Below are positions 7,930-16,756 of a stretch of 45,078 nt of DNA, piece after piece. Made by a program: the position numbers and the translations under genes. The stretch's first letter is position 1. Every line of letters begins with the position of its first letter. The notes beneath the pieces are model-generated. The model made no database searches, was not told where the DNA came from, and worked only from the letters and a program-made list of their open reading frames with translations. The DNA comes from Synechococcales cyanobacterium bin31.maxbin.ball.101 (GTDB lineage Bacteria; Cyanobacteriota; Cyanobacteriia; Leptolyngbyales; Leptolyngbyaceae): positions 1 through 45,078 of the forward strand of contig JAAFJU010000025.1 of NCBI GenBank assembly GCA_013298165.1. Reading direction: 5' to 3'.

Positions 7930-9012
7930 ATGACAACCACTTTACAGCGTCGCGAATCCGCGAACTTGTGGGACCAGTTCTGTAACTGGGTGACTTCAAC
8001 CGACAACCGCCTCTATGTGGGCTGGTTTGGCGTTTTGATGATCCCCACGTTGCTTTCTGCAACCATTTGCTACTTGATCGCTTTCGTAGCAGCTCCTCCC
8101 GTTGACATCGACGGCATCCGCGAACCCGTTGCTGGTTCCTTGATGTACGGAAACAACATCATCTCTGGTGCTGTTATTCCTTCCTCGAACGCAATCGGTC
8201 TTCACTTCTATCCAATCTGGGAAGCTGCTTCCTTGGATGAGTGGCTCTACAACGGTGGTCCTTACCAACTCGTGGTATTCCACTTCTTGATCGGAGTGTT
8301 CTGCTACATGGGTCGTGAGTGGGAACTTTCCTACCGCCTCGGTATGCGTCCTTGGATCTGTGTTGCTTACTCTGCACCTGTTGCAGCAGCAACTGCAGTG
8401 TTCTTGATCTACCCAATCGGTCAAGGTTCATTCTCAGACGGTATGCCTTTGGGTATCTCCGGAACGTTCAACTTCATGTTGGTGTTCCAAGCTGAGCACA
8501 ACATTCTGATGCACCCCTTCCACATGATGGGCGTTGCAGGTGTGTTTGGTGGAAGCTTGTTCTCCGCAATGCACGGTTCGTTGGTAACTTCTTCCTTGGT
8601 TCGTGAAACGACTGAAGTGGAAAGCCAAAACTACGGTTACAAATTCGGTCAAGAAGAAGAAACTTACAACATCGTTGCAGCTCACGGCTACTTCGGTCGT
8701 TTGATTTTCCAATACGCTTCCTTCAACAACAGCCGTTCCTTGCACTTCTTGCTCGGCGCATGGCCAGTTGTCGGAATCTGGTTCACCGCTTTGGGTGTGT
8801 CCACGATGGCGTTCAACTTGAACGGTTTCAACTTCAACCAATCCATCCTTGACTCTCAGGGTCGTGTGGTCGGTACTTGGGCTGACGTAATCAACCGTGC
8901 CAACTTGGGTATGGAAGTAATGCACGAGCGTAACGCTCACAACTTCCCTCTTGACTTGGCTGCTGGCGAAGCTGCACCAGTTGCAGTTGCTGCTCCCGCA
9001 ATCAACGGTTAA
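7930..9012 (+). CDS. psbA: Photosystem II reaction-centre protein D1
   Basis: D1 binds the reaction-centre chlorophylls, pheophytin, QB and the manganese cluster in the thylakoid membrane. The 360-residue product is full length. Visible functional residues are Tyr161 (YZ), His198 (P680 ligand), His215 (non-haem iron and QB), Ser264 (QB), and the manganese ligands Asp170, His332, Glu333, His337, Asp342 and Ala344. The last 16 residues after Ala344 form the extension removed by CtpA. Residue 130 is Glu, not Gln, the state of high-light-type D1 isoforms. Codon use is highly biased, as for a strongly expressed gene, and unlike its neighbours. It has its own promoter and terminator and is monocistronic. 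Other psbA copies are expected elsewhere in the genome. Confidence 0.99.
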   Translation: MTTTLQRRESANLWDQFCNWVTSTDNRLYVGWFGVLMIPTLLSATICYLIAFVAAPPVDIDGIREPVAGSLMYGNNIISGAVIPSSNAIGLHFYPIWEAASLDEWLYNGGPYQLVVFHFLIGVFCYMGREWELSYRLGMRPWICVAYSAPVAAATAVFLIYPIGQGSFSDGMPLGISGTFNFMLVFQAEHNILMHPFHMMGVAGVFGGSLFSAMHGSLVTSSLVRETTEVESQNYGYKFGQEEETYNIVAAHGYFGRLIFQYASFNNSRSLHFLLGAWPVVGIWFTALGVSTMAFNLNGFNFNQSILDSQGRVVGTWADVINRANLGMEVMHERNAHNFPLDLAAGEAAPVAVAAPAING

Positions 9013-9055
9013 GAATCTTTCGCTAGAGACAAGTATCTTTAGTTGAGTAGAGAGA

Positions 9056-9085
9056 AGCCCCCAGTCTTACGACCGGGGGCTTTTT
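9056..9085 (+). terminator. Intrinsic terminator of psbA
   Basis: AGCCCCCAGTC (9056-9066) pairs with GACCGGGGGCT (9071-9081), with one internal A/C mismatch and a four-base loop. It runs into TTTTT. This is a textbook rho-independent terminator 43 bases after the psbA stop codon. Confidence 0.93.
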
Positions 9086-9201
9086 AATTTGTAGACTCAT
9101 ATTTTTATCCCGTATAAAAACATCCTGCTACGATATATTGGTGCAGTTCATCTTTGTCCATTGTCAAACTCTGGTCAGAATAGTTATAGGCAGCTATTTT
9201 T

Positions 9202-10446
9202 ATGAAGATTGCGATCGTCAATCAACCCTGGGGAGATCTGAGTCCTCCGAATCCATCTGGGTCCATTCCGATTTTGATTTATGAGACCGCGCAGAGACTT
9301 GCTAAAGAAGGTCATCAAGTGACGGTCTACTCTCGAAGTAAATGGAAAAAGACAGAAACAATTTACGAAGGCGTCTGTTATCGCTATATTCCTGTTTTTC
9401 TAGATAAATTTGTTAATAAATTACTGTCTAAGGTCATCCTCTGGGAGTCACTCAGGCCCACCTTTGCGTCATTTGTGACTTCATTTTTTTATGGGCTACA
9501 AATCTCGTTAGATTTGCGAGGTAAACAGTACGACTGGGTTCATATTCATAATTTTACGCAGTTTATTCCCACGATTCGTTGGATGAATCCCAGCATTCGA
9601 ATTTTGCTCCAGATTCATTGTGAATGGCTGACTAAACTCGATTACAAAATGATCAACGATCGGCTCCAATCGACTGAACTCATCCTTGGTTGTAGCGATT
9701 TTATTATGGATGATGTTAAAAAGAGGTTTCCGCATTTCGCGGATCAATGTCACACATTATTCAATGGTGTTAATACGTCCTACTTCACTCAAGGTTCCAG
9801 TCAAGATAACGGCACTGGAGATCTCACCCATCCCACGATTTTATATGTCGGGCGGGTCTCTCCAGAGAAAGGGATCCACACCTTGCTGCAAGCGTTTGAA
9901 ATCATTCATAGCAAAATCCCTAATGCTCAGTTAAAACTCATTGGTCCCCCCGAAGTATTGCCCTATGAGTTTTTGATTGGGTTGGATGATGATCCTAAGA
10001 TTCTGGCCTTAGGTGAGTTTTATCCCAATGAGAAGTGGGCTAGTTATTTATCAGACTGGCAACGATCGAAACCTGCGAGTCAAAATGTCACCTTTGTTGG
10101 CAATGTAGACTACTACGAATTACGAACCTATTATCAAACAGCCGATCTCTTTGTTTTTCCTTCCATTTGTGATGAAGCCTTTGGGATGCCTGTTGCGGAA
10201 GCGATGTCCTCTGGGCTTCCGATCGTTGTTGCTAAGGCTGGAGCTTTACCTGAATTAGTCGGACATGGGACCCATGGTTGGGTCACGATCGCGGGTTCTG
10301 CAACGGATTTGGCCGAGACAACTATTCAGGTTTTACAGTCTCCTGATGAAGCAAGACGCATTGCGAAATTAGGCCAAATCAAGGCGACTGAAGTGTTTGA
10401 TTGGGAGCCTGTGATTCAACGACTTATTAAACTTTATCAGGCATAA
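9202..10446 (+). CDS. GT4-family glycosyltransferase
   Basis: The 414-residue protein has the two-lobe GT-B layout of glycosyltransferase family 4. The N-terminal lobe begins MKIAIVNQPW and contains a Gly/Pro acceptor loop (NPSGSIPI). The C-terminal nucleotide-sugar lobe begins near LYVGRVSPEKGIHTLLQAF and has the EX7E donor-binding motif as EAFGMPVAE. It would retain anomeric configuration and act in the cytoplasm, building polysaccharide, lipopolysaccharide or a glycolipid; donor and acceptor cannot be read from sequence. It is followed after three bases by a PIG-L-type deacetylase, so the two are almost certainly co-transcribed and probably act in sequence on one glycan. No signal peptide is present. 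Confidence 0.88.
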   Translation: MKIAIVNQPWGDLSPPNPSGSIPILIYETAQRLAKEGHQVTVYSRSKWKKTETIYEGVCYRYIPVFLDKFVNKLLSKVILWESLRPTFASFVTSFFYGLQISLDLRGKQYDWVHIHNFTQFIPTIRWMNPSIRILLQIHCEWLTKLDYKMINDRLQSTELILGCSDFIMDDVKKRFPHFADQCHTLFNGVNTSYFTQGSSQDNGTGDLTHPTILYVGRVSPEKGIHTLLQAFEIIHSKIPNAQLKLIGPPEVLPYEFLIGLDDDPKILALGEFYPNEKWASYLSDWQRSKPASQNVTFVGNVDYYELRTYYQTADLFVFPSICDEAFGMPVAEAMSSGLPIVVAKAGALPELVGHGTHGWVTIAGSATDLAETTIQVLQSPDEARRIAKLGQIKATEVFDWEPVIQRLIKLYQA

Positions 10447-10449
10447 CTC

Positions 10450-11295
10450 ATGAATCCAATCCAAACAATTCGTCAAGTTCTCCGTCAACGAGTTCATCAA
10501 AAACTCAGTCGTCAACTAGAACCCATGAGTTCAGCAGACTATGCCGCATCTGCGATCGTCTTTGTCCCCCATGAAGATGATGAAACGTTGGCCTGTGGCG
10601 GCAGTATTATTCGCAAAAAACAAGCGGGAGCCAATGTCAAAATTGTTTTTCTCACTGATGGTCGAGCTTCCCATGCACATTTGATGGATTGGCAAAAGCT
10701 GAGTGCAATGCGTCAACAAGAGGCGATTAATGCGTGCAAAGTGCTTGGGGTTAATCCAGAAGATGTGACGTTTTTAGGGTTTCCAGATAATGATTTAGTT
10801 AGTCACGAAGCGGCTGCGATTGAACAAGTCATTGCAATTTTAGAAAAAGAGTCGCCGCAACAGATTTTTATGCCCTATCACCGAGAGCCATTGTTCATTC
10901 GGGATCATCGAGCTACCTATGACATTGTGTCGCAGGCCGCGCGGCGAGTGGGTCAATCGGTGACGGTCTATGAATATCCCGTCTGGTTTTGGTGTCATTG
11001 GCCTTGGATGAAGTTGGTCTGGTATCGTGGGAAGCCCTTAGGCAATCTCAAAATGGCGATTCGATCGATTCAACGGGGTTTTAGTTTTGGGCTTTACCCT
11101 TGGAAAGAATTCACTACCTTTAGCGATATCAGCCAGGTTTTAGATCAAAAACAAACGGCTTTAGCTTGTCACCATTCACAGGTAAATAAACAGCTCGATC
11201 GATCGGATTGGGCGATTTTGGCAGAGGTTTCGGACGGGGATTTTTTGGATTGTTTTGCACAGCCACAGGAAATCTTTTATCGTCATCAACTTTAG
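10450..11295 (+). CDS. PIG-L (LmbE-like) family deacetylase
   Basis: The 281-residue protein has the zinc-binding motif of the PIG-L/LmbE fold as PHEDDE (residues 40-45), where the usual form is (A/P)HPDDE. A second-shell RDHRAT motif further on supplies another ligand. The family removes N-acetyl groups from GlcNAc-containing substrates such as GlcNAc-phosphatidylinositol, GlcNAc-inositol or antibiotic and glycan intermediates. It begins three bases after the glycosyltransferase stop codon, so the pair probably adds an N-acetylhexosamine and then deacetylates it. The residues before the motif (about 1-32) are basic and helical, but no clear signal peptide is seen. The substitution of Glu for Pro in the motif is unusual but keeps all metal-binding residues. 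Confidence 0.87.
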   Translation: MNPIQTIRQVLRQRVHQKLSRQLEPMSSADYAASAIVFVPHEDDETLACGGSIIRKKQAGANVKIVFLTDGRASHAHLMDWQKLSAMRQQEAINACKVLGVNPEDVTFLGFPDNDLVSHEAAAIEQVIAILEKESPQQIFMPYHREPLFIRDHRATYDIVSQAARRVGQSVTVYEYPVWFWCHWPWMKLVWYRGKPLGNLKMAIRSIQRGFSFGLYPWKEFTTFSDISQVLDQKQTALACHHSQVNKQLDRSDWAILAEVSDGDFLDCFAQPQEIFYRHQL

Positions 11296-11319
11296 ACCGA
11301 TTGAATTAGGACTCACAAT

Positions 11320-12228
11320 ATGGAACGCAATATCGATCGGTTTCGAGCTTGTCTGGTGGGACTGGCGGCGGGGGATGCCGTGGGGACGACGGTGGAGTTT
11401 CGAGCGAGGGGTTCTTTTGAACCGATGACGGATATGGTGGGTGGTGGACCGTTTGATCTTGAAGTGGGGCAATGGACGGATGATACCTCCATGGCGCTTT
11501 GTTTGGCGACGAGTTTACTCGACTGTGGAGAATTCAATCCCATGGATCAAATGGATCGCTATAGCCGTTGGTATCGTGAGGGCTATCTCAGTAGCAATGG
11601 CGAATGCTTTGATATTGGTAATACTGTGTTTTTAGCATTGGCCGATTATCAAAAAACACGAAATCCCTACAGTGGTTCAACCCATCCAAATACGGCTGGA
11701 AATGGTTCGATTATGCGATTGGCTCCGATTCCGATGTTTTATCATTACGATCGGGATTTGATTCAAGTGCGATCGGTAGAGAGTTCGCGGACGACCCATG
11801 GGGCAGCGGAATGTTTGGATGCTTGTCGATGGTTTGGGGATGTGTTGTTTCGGGCGTTGGCGGGGGCGAGTAAGGCGGAGATTTTGGCCTTTCAGGCTGC
11901 TGTGAAGCTTGAGACGCCTGCGATTCGGTCGATCGCACGGGGTGACTACATGAGCAAATCCATAGATGAGATTCGCGGTTCAGGGTATGTGGTGGCGAGT
12001 TTGGAAGCGGCGCTGTGGTGTTTTTTTAATACCGATAGTTTTGAAGAGGCGATTTTGATGGCAGCGAATTTGGGGGAGGATGCGGATACGACGGCGGCGG
12101 TCTGCGGTCAAGTGGCGGGTGCGCACTATGGTATGGCTGGCATTCCGGAAGGTTGGCGATCGAAACTCACGATGCTTCAGGAGATTACAACGTTAGCCGA
12201 TCGGCTCTATGAGATTGCCTGCGTTTGA
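11320..12228 (+). CDS. ADP-ribosylglycohydrolase family protein
   Basis: The 302-residue protein shows the ADP-ribosyl-hydrolase (ARH/DraG) fold. It has GLAAGDAVG near the N-terminus, the magnesium-binding WTDDTSM motif (Thr53, Asp54, Asp55), NGSIMRLAPI, and the C-terminal GEDADTTAAVCGQVAGAHYG motif that supplies further metal ligands. Members release ADP-ribose from modified proteins, as DraG does for dinitrogenase reductase, or act on other ADP-ribosyl compounds. No nif gene or ADP-ribosyltransferase lies nearby, so the target is unknown. It follows the deacetylase by 24 bases and may be transcribed with it, although a functional link is not obvious. It converges on the flavoprotein gene, with seven bases between the two stops. 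Confidence 0.9.
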   Translation: MERNIDRFRACLVGLAAGDAVGTTVEFRARGSFEPMTDMVGGGPFDLEVGQWTDDTSMALCLATSLLDCGEFNPMDQMDRYSRWYREGYLSSNGECFDIGNTVFLALADYQKTRNPYSGSTHPNTAGNGSIMRLAPIPMFYHYDRDLIQVRSVESSRTTHGAAECLDACRWFGDVLFRALAGASKAEILAFQAAVKLETPAIRSIARGDYMSKSIDEIRGSGYVVASLEAALWCFFNTDSFEEAILMAANLGEDADTTAAVCGQVAGAHYGMAGIPEGWRSKLTMLQEITTLADRLYEIACV

Positions 12229-12235
12229 TTTTTTG

Positions 12236-13273
12236 CTAACTTTTTACCAACAACTGCTCAGCCAGCGCCAATCCCGATAGAAACGCACTTTCAACCCGAT
12301 CGCCCCCGCACCAATCGCCAATGCAATACAGCGGTGAAGCGGTGGTGGCACTTAAAAATTTAGAGTCGATCGGATTGATGGCAAAGGCATATTTCCAGCG
12401 ATGTAATTGCAGCAGTTCCGGTTTTGCAATCCAAGGCATGTTTAAAACTTCAGAGGCCCGATCGCACAACTGCTGCGCCACTGTATTTAAATCCGTTGAA
12501 TCAAACTGCTGCGCAGCAAAATTAGAATTGCTTTGAATAATCATTGTTGTTTGTTCTGGATTGATTTGTTTAGTACTATCAAACCCAATCCACCCCAGAA
12601 TCTCATCCTCCAAACAAGTCACCCCTTGTAGCTCGGCTCCCCCAGAATTGGGGGCTGGGGGGCGGTTCGCCAGTGCTTCTGCACGCTGTGAATAAACCCC
12701 GATCGCTGTCAAACAAGGCGCAAATTCAACCGATTGGATCGACTCTACAAACTCAGCATTTGCAATCCCTTGGACTAACGGCAATGCCTGCGGTGCGGGA
12801 ATTGCCAAGATCACAACATCCGCCGTCAGATCAAACTCTGGGTTTTGGCTTGTGAGTTGCCAGCCCTGCTCGATCGGCCTAATCGATTGAATCTGTTGAT
12901 TGAGTTCAAGGGTCAAATCTTTTGCCAATGCCTTAGCGATCGCCGTTGCCCCCTTGGGTGCTGCATAGCGAGGCTGGGGGCGTGGGTCGAGCTGCAATCC
13001 CGCTGCCGAAAGCTGATGGAGTTGATCCGTCCACACCGTCAACACGCCATTCAGCACCAAGTCTTGAATCAATGCCGAAAACCGATCGTCCTTCGGCTTC
13101 AAATAACAAACCCCATGGTCTGCATGAGTCTCCCCCAGCCTGCGCGTCGCTAGGCGTCCTCCCAATCCCCTTGACTTATCAATGACCACGACATCCCGAC
13201 CCGCCGCCTGAAGTTCCCGCGCACAGACCAGCCCCGCCATTCCCGCACCGACGATCGCAATTTCATGATGCAT
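12236..13273 (-). CDS. Renalase-like FAD-dependent oxidoreductase
   Basis: The 345-residue protein starts with a Rossmann dinucleotide motif GAGMAG (residues 8-13), an FAD-ribose acid in VVIDKS, and GLGGRLATRR, the combination seen in renalase-like and amine-oxidase-like flavoproteins. The C-terminus (YCIGDWCGGDRVESAFLSG) is the second FAD-binding segment. Substrate is unknown; bacterial renalases oxidise off-pathway dihydronicotinamides, but I cannot show that here. Notable is an in-frame intergenic-type repeat (12639-12673) translated as LANRPPAPNSGG, probably a surface insertion. The start ATG (13271-13273) is 62 bases from the preferred start of the divergent gene, so the two may share a promoter region. 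Confidence 0.85.
   Translation of the reverse strand: MHHEIAIVGAGMAGLVCARELQAAGRDVVVIDKSRGLGGRLATRRLGETHADHGVCYLKPKDDRFSALIQDLVLNGVLTVWTDQLHQLSAAGLQLDPRPQPRYAAPKGATAIAKALAKDLTLELNQQIQSIRPIEQGWQLTSQNPEFDLTADVVILAIPAPQALPLVQGIANAEFVESIQSVEFAPCLTAIGVYSQRAEALANRPPAPNSGGAELQGVTCLEDEILGWIGFDSTKQINPEQTTMIIQSNSNFAAQQFDSTDLNTVAQQLCDRASEVLNMPWIAKPELLQLHRWKYAFAINPIDSKFLSATTASPLYCIGDWCGGDRVESAFLSGLALAEQLLVKS
12639..12673 (-). repeat. Copy of the C-rich repeat inside a coding sequence
   Basis: The 35 bases beginning CCCCCAGAATTGGGGGCTGG and ending GCGGTTCGCCAG closely match one arm of the intergenic elements at 617-659 and 4700-4736. Here the repeat lies within the flavoprotein gene without breaking the frame and adds Pro/Asn/Gly-rich residues. 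It is a case of a repeat being exapted as, or tolerated in, protein sequence. Confidence 0.85.
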
Positions 13274-13335
13274 TGAGCCGTTCTCCCGTTCCCGTAAAGC
13301 AGTACTATTTTACAGGTAGATTTGTGGTTAAAACG

Positions 13336-13827
13336 ATGACTTCCGTCTCAACTCCTGACGCAACACCGATCGGCCCTAAAACCCGAATGTTGCTATCCCA
13401 TAATTTCGACATTGCCGACCTCGCCATTCCGAAACTTTCACGGGAAGACTTTACGGCAATCTTTGCCACGGCATTAGCAAGCGAGGCGGATTGTCAATTG
13501 ATTGAAAATCCCCATTGGATTGTGGAATTGAAGTTTGATGGAACGCGCTTTACGCCGCAGCAGATTGGCGATCGGATTGTGCAAGTGCTGTCTGAGGCGC
13601 GGAGGCGATCGATGCCCGCTGGTGCGATTCTGCCGCACACGTTGTCCCTCGGCGGTTTAAAACAAAGCCCTGCAACGAGTTCTTCTCCGACATCTTTACA
13701 ACCTAATGAGTGGGGCGTGGATGTTGTGGAAACGGTGAATGCTGATGCTTTTTTGGCAGGATTGAACTGGGATGCAACTGTTGCCACGCGGGAGCCTGGA
13801 ACGATTTTTCAGGCTATTTTGAAATGA
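13336..13827 (+). CDS. Hypothetical protein, family not recognised
   Basis: The frame from the ATG at 13336 gives 163 residues; an upstream GTG-type start at 13273 would overlap the start codon of the divergent flavoprotein gene and is less likely. A third option is the Met beginning MLLSHNFD. I recognise no family. The product looks soluble: a predicted alpha/beta first half (FDIADLAIPKLSREDFTAIF, IVELKFDG), a Ser/Pro/Thr-rich loop near residue 115 (SPATSSSPTS), and a C-terminal WGVDVVETVNADAFLAGLNW segment. No signal peptide or membrane helix is visible. Codon use matches the surroundings. The gene ends four bases before a 47-bp repeat. Confidence 0.6.
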   Translation: MTSVSTPDATPIGPKTRMLLSHNFDIADLAIPKLSREDFTAIFATALASEADCQLIENPHWIVELKFDGTRFTPQQIGDRIVQVLSEARRRSMPAGAILPHTLSLGGLKQSPATSSSPTSLQPNEWGVDVVETVNADAFLAGLNWDATVATREPGTIFQAILK

Positions 13828-13831
13828 ACGG

Positions 13832-13878
13832 CGGGGTTTTGCCATAGGCAACGCTGCGCGAACGGCTCCGCTCACCCC
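13832..13878 (+). repeat. 47-bp repeat, left copy of an inverted pair
   Basis: The 47 bases beginning CGGGGTTTTGCCATAGGCAA and ending GGCTCCGCTCACCCC are an exact reverse complement of 15227-15273. The left copy begins four bases after the stop codon at 13825-13827. It contains GCGCGAACGGCTCCGC, related to the CGACTCCGCTCA family seen elsewhere in the window. Confidence 0.95.
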
Positions 13879-13920
13879 ACGACGGCTCTGCTTACAGGTA
13901 TTTAATACAGGCGTTTAGCG

Positions 13921-15105
13921 ATGGACCTTCAACCTAGATTTCGTGAACTTGCAGCACTTTATCGATCGACGTTGCTCGACAATGTTTTGCCGTTTTGGGA
14001 AACTCATTCGATCGATCGGGAATTTGGTGGATATTTTACCTGTCTCGATCGATCGGGTAAGGTCTACGACACCGATAAATTTGTTTGGTTGCAGAATCGT
14101 CAAGTTTGGATGTTTTCGGTGTTGTGCAATCGGGTTGAGAAGCGTGAAACCTGGTTAGAGATTGCGAAACAAGGGGCTGTGTTTTTAGCAGATAAAGGTC
14201 GGGATGCCGAAGGGAATTGGTACTTTTCCCTCGATCGTGCAGGCAATCCACTCACGCAACCCTACAATATTTTTTCCGATTGTTTTGCGGCAATGGCTTT
14301 TAGTCAGTATGCCTTAGCGTCTGGTGAAGACTGGGCGAAAGAGGTGGCGCTACAAGCCTATGGCAATGTTTTGCGTCGTAAAGATAATCCGAAAGGCAAA
14401 TACACTAAAGCTTACCCAGGAACCCGATCGTTAAAGTCTCTCGCCGTTCCCATGATCCTCGCAAACCTAACGCTGGAAATGGATTGGTTATTGCCGAAGG
14501 AAACGCTAGACCAGGTTTTAGATCAAACAGTGGCTGAGGTGATGACGGACTTTTTGGACGCCGATCGGGGTCTGATGTTTGAAAATGTTTTGCCGGATGG
14601 TTCGCATTTGGATTGCTTTGATGGACGGCTGATTAATCCGGGTCATGGAATTGAAGCGATGTGGTTCATGATGGATATTGCCGATCGTCGAGGTGACAAA
14701 GATTTAATCAATAAAGCGATCGATGTCGTGTTGAATATTTTGAATTTTGCGTGGGATCAAGAGTATGGTGGCTTGTATTACTTTATGGATTCCGAAGGCC
14801 ATCCGCCACAGCAGCTAGAGTGGGACCAAAAGCTCTGGTGGGTACATGTGGAGACGTTAGTGGCGTTGGCGATGGGGTATCGGTTAACAGGGCGATCGGA
14901 GTGCTGGGATTGGTATGAGAAAGTTCATGCCTATAGCTGGTCCAAGTTTCATGATCCTGAACATCCTGAATGGTTTGGTTATCTCGATCGACGGGGTGAG
15001 GTTTTGTTGAATGCAAAAGGCGGAAAATGGAAAGGCTGTTTCCACATTCCGCGATCGATGTTGCTTTGTTGGAAGGAGTTTGAACGATTGGCGGAGGGCG
15101 GGTGA
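13921..15105 (+). CDS. AGE-family (N-acylglucosamine 2-epimerase-like) sugar epimerase/isomerase
   Basis: The 394-residue protein matches the length and aromatic- and acid-rich repeats of the N-acylglucosamine 2-epimerase (renin-binding protein) superfamily, which folds as an (alpha/alpha)6 barrel. Segments include [48 protein letters not shown] and [14 protein letters not shown]; the conserved His residues in the last two are expected catalytic bases. Such enzymes interconvert GlcNAc and ManNAc, cellobiose and its epimer, or mannose and fructose; the precise substrate is not determinable by eye. Cyanobacteria are known to have a GlcNAc 2-epimerase of this family. It is cytoplasmic. The gene stands alone, bracketed by exact 47-bp inverted repeats, and could be inverted or mobilised as a unit. 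Confidence 0.87.
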   Translation: MDLQPRFRELAALYRSTLLDNVLPFWETHSIDREFGGYFTCLDRSGKVYDTDKFVWLQNRQVWMFSVLCNRVEKRETWLEIAKQGAVFLADKGRDAEGNWYFSLDRAGNPLTQPYNIFSDCFAAMAFSQYALASGEDWAKEVALQAYGNVLRRKDNPKGKYTKAYPGTRSLKSLAVPMILANLTLEMDWLLPKETLDQVLDQTVAEVMTDFLDADRGLMFENVLPDGSHLDCFDGRLINPGHGIEAMWFMMDIADRRGDKDLINKAIDVVLNILNFAWDQEYGGLYYFMDSEGHPPQQLEWDQKLWWVHVETLVALAMGYRLTGRSECWDWYEKVHAYSWSKFHDPEHPEWFGYLDRRGEVLLNAKGGKWKGCFHIPRSMLLCWKEFERLAEGG

Positions 15106-15110
15106 TGTCC

Positions 15111-15212
15111 GGGGTTCGACTCCGCTCACCCCACGAAGTTTTAGAGGGGTGAGTATTGAGAAGTGTGCGTTGAAGAGTGAGCCAAGCCGAGGGGTGAGCG
15201 GAGTCGAACCCC
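15111..15212. repeat. 22-bp inverted repeat, long hairpin
   Basis: GGGGTTCGACTCCGCTCACC followed by CC (15111-15132) is the exact reverse complement of 15191-15212. A loop of 58 bases lies between. It starts five bases after the epimerase stop codon and could cap its transcript. The arms share the ACTCCGCTCA core with the clusters at 6229 and 13832. Confidence 0.9.
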
Positions 15213-15226
15213 GTCAATGCCCACGA

Positions 15227-15273
15227 GGGGTGAGCGGAGCCGTTCGCGCAGCGTTGCCTATGGCAAAACCCCG
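15227..15273 (-). repeat. 47-bp repeat, right copy of an inverted pair
   Basis: Exact reverse complement of 13832-13878. It ends one base before the stop codon (CTA, 15275-15277) of the reverse-strand aldehyde dehydrogenase, just as the left copy abuts another stop codon. Insertion right behind stop codons suggests selection against disrupting genes, or a terminator role. Confidence 0.95.
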
Positions 15274-15274
15274 T

Positions 15275-16663
15275 CTACTTCCCAGTCACCATCTTTTTCA
15301 AGATCTTAAATCGACTTTCGTTATAAGGGGCATAGCGCCAATCCAGATCAAACCGGATCGATCGCTTCAAGAAACTCCGGTAATGGGAAAACGTATCAAA
15401 ACTCGCCTTACCGTGGTAACTGCCCGTCCCACTATCGCCCACCCCACCAAAGGGCAAATTACTCACCGCAACCTGCATCACCGTGTCATTAATGCAAACG
15501 CCACCGGATGAAATCGCCGTTGTAATTTGGGTTTGGTATTCCTGAGATTTAGAAAAGATATAAAGCGCCAACGGTTTGGGGCGTTGCTTCACTTGCGCGA
15601 TCGCCACATCCAAATTGTTGTAGGTCATAATCGGCAAAATCGGCCCAAAAATCTCCGACTCCATCACCGCATCACCCCAATTCACCTCATCCAAAACCGT
15701 CGGTGCCAAATACCGATCGCCCTCATTCACTTCACCACCCACAATCACCTTGCCAGACGCCAGCAATGGTTTCAACCGATCGAGTTGTCGTTGGTTCACA
15801 ATGCGGGCATAGTCAGGACTAGCGGCGGGATTCTCACCATAGAGTTCACCGATCGCCTTCTTCAACTGCACCACAAATTCATCTTTAATGCTGGCTTCAA
15901 CCAACAGATAATCCGGCGCAATACAAGTCTGTCCCGCATTAATAAACTTACCCCAAGCAATCCGTTTTGCCGCATAATCCAACCGCACCGACCCATCAAC
16001 AAAACAAGGACTTTTGCCGCCCAGTTCCAAGGTCACAGGCGTCAAATGCTTCGCCGCCGCCTGCATCACAATGCGCCCAATCTCCGTGCCACCCGTAAAG
16101 AAAATATGGTCAAACTTTTGCGCTAGTAATTCTTGACTGGTCGCCGCATCGCCTTCCACCACGGCAACATAATCGGGTTCAAAAATGGACTCAACCAAAT
16201 CTGTCACGACTTTAGACATACTCGGCGCATATTCCGACGGTTTCAATATTGCGCAATTTCCGGCTGCGATCGCCCCCACTAACGGCGACATCATCAATTG
16301 AAATGGATAATTCCACGGCCCAATGATCAGCGCAACCCCCAATGGCTCCGGTTGAACCCAAGCAGAAGCTGGAAAAACATCCGCTGACGTTGCAATTTTG
16401 CGAGGTTTCATCCAGTTCTTTAACTGTTTGATCGCCAATTTAATTTCAGTCAAAGTCGCAATTTCAAAATAGGCTTCAAAGGGCGCACGACCTAAATCTG
16501 TCTGGACGGCAGCGACAATTTTTTCTTGATTTTCAACGATCGCAGTCTGAAGGCGTTCCAATTGCTGAAGGCGGAAGGCCCGATCGAGCGTCTTGCCCGT
16601 GGCGAAAAAATCGCGCTGAGATTGAAGTAAGGCAGGAATGGTGCGAGTGGGGGATGCAAGCAT
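15275..16663 (-). CDS. Aldehyde dehydrogenase, class-3-like
   Basis: The 462-residue protein is an NAD(P)-dependent aldehyde dehydrogenase that oxidises aldehydes to acids. Catalytic and cofactor residues are in place: Asn118 in GPWNYPFQ, Lys141 in KPSE, FTGGTEIG (189-196), general base Glu213 in ELGG and nucleophile Cys247 in NAGQTC. The short length and a C-terminus without the long oligomerisation tail match the class 3/fatty-aldehyde type found in cyanobacteria, which act on medium-chain, apocarotenoid or lipid-derived aldehydes. The ATG complementary to 16661-16663 is the natural start. A repeat directly behind its stop codon probably separates it from the epimerase. Substrate is inferred only at family level. 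Confidence 0.93.
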   Translation of the reverse strand: MLASPTRTIPALLQSQRDFFATGKTLDRAFRLQQLERLQTAIVENQEKIVAAVQTDLGRAPFEAYFEIATLTEIKLAIKQLKNWMKPRKIATSADVFPASAWVQPEPLGVALIIGPWNYPFQLMMSPLVGAIAAGNCAILKPSEYAPSMSKVVTDLVESIFEPDYVAVVEGDAATSQELLAQKFDHIFFTGGTEIGRIVMQAAAKHLTPVTLELGGKSPCFVDGSVRLDYAAKRIAWGKFINAGQTCIAPDYLLVEASIKDEFVVQLKKAIGELYGENPAASPDYARIVNQRQLDRLKPLLASGKVIVGGEVNEGDRYLAPTVLDEVNWGDAVMESEIFGPILPIMTYNNLDVAIAQVKQRPKPLALYIFSKSQEYQTQITTAISSGGVCINDTVMQVAVSNLPFGGVGDSGTGSYHGKASFDTFSHYRSFLKRSIRFDLDWRYAPYNESRFKILKKMVTGK

Positions 16664-16756
16664 GGTTAAGAGAGGATTTGAAGGGTTGTTGGTAAGTACA
16701 GTCTGTCAGACAGGTTTTGAGACTCTAGCTATTATGACATTTTCAACCCACGATCG

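Noticed and set aside
8434-8940. 168-codon reverse-strand frame opposite psbA
   Set aside because: It lies wholly inside psbA, has no domain pattern and is explained by the biased codon use of psbA.
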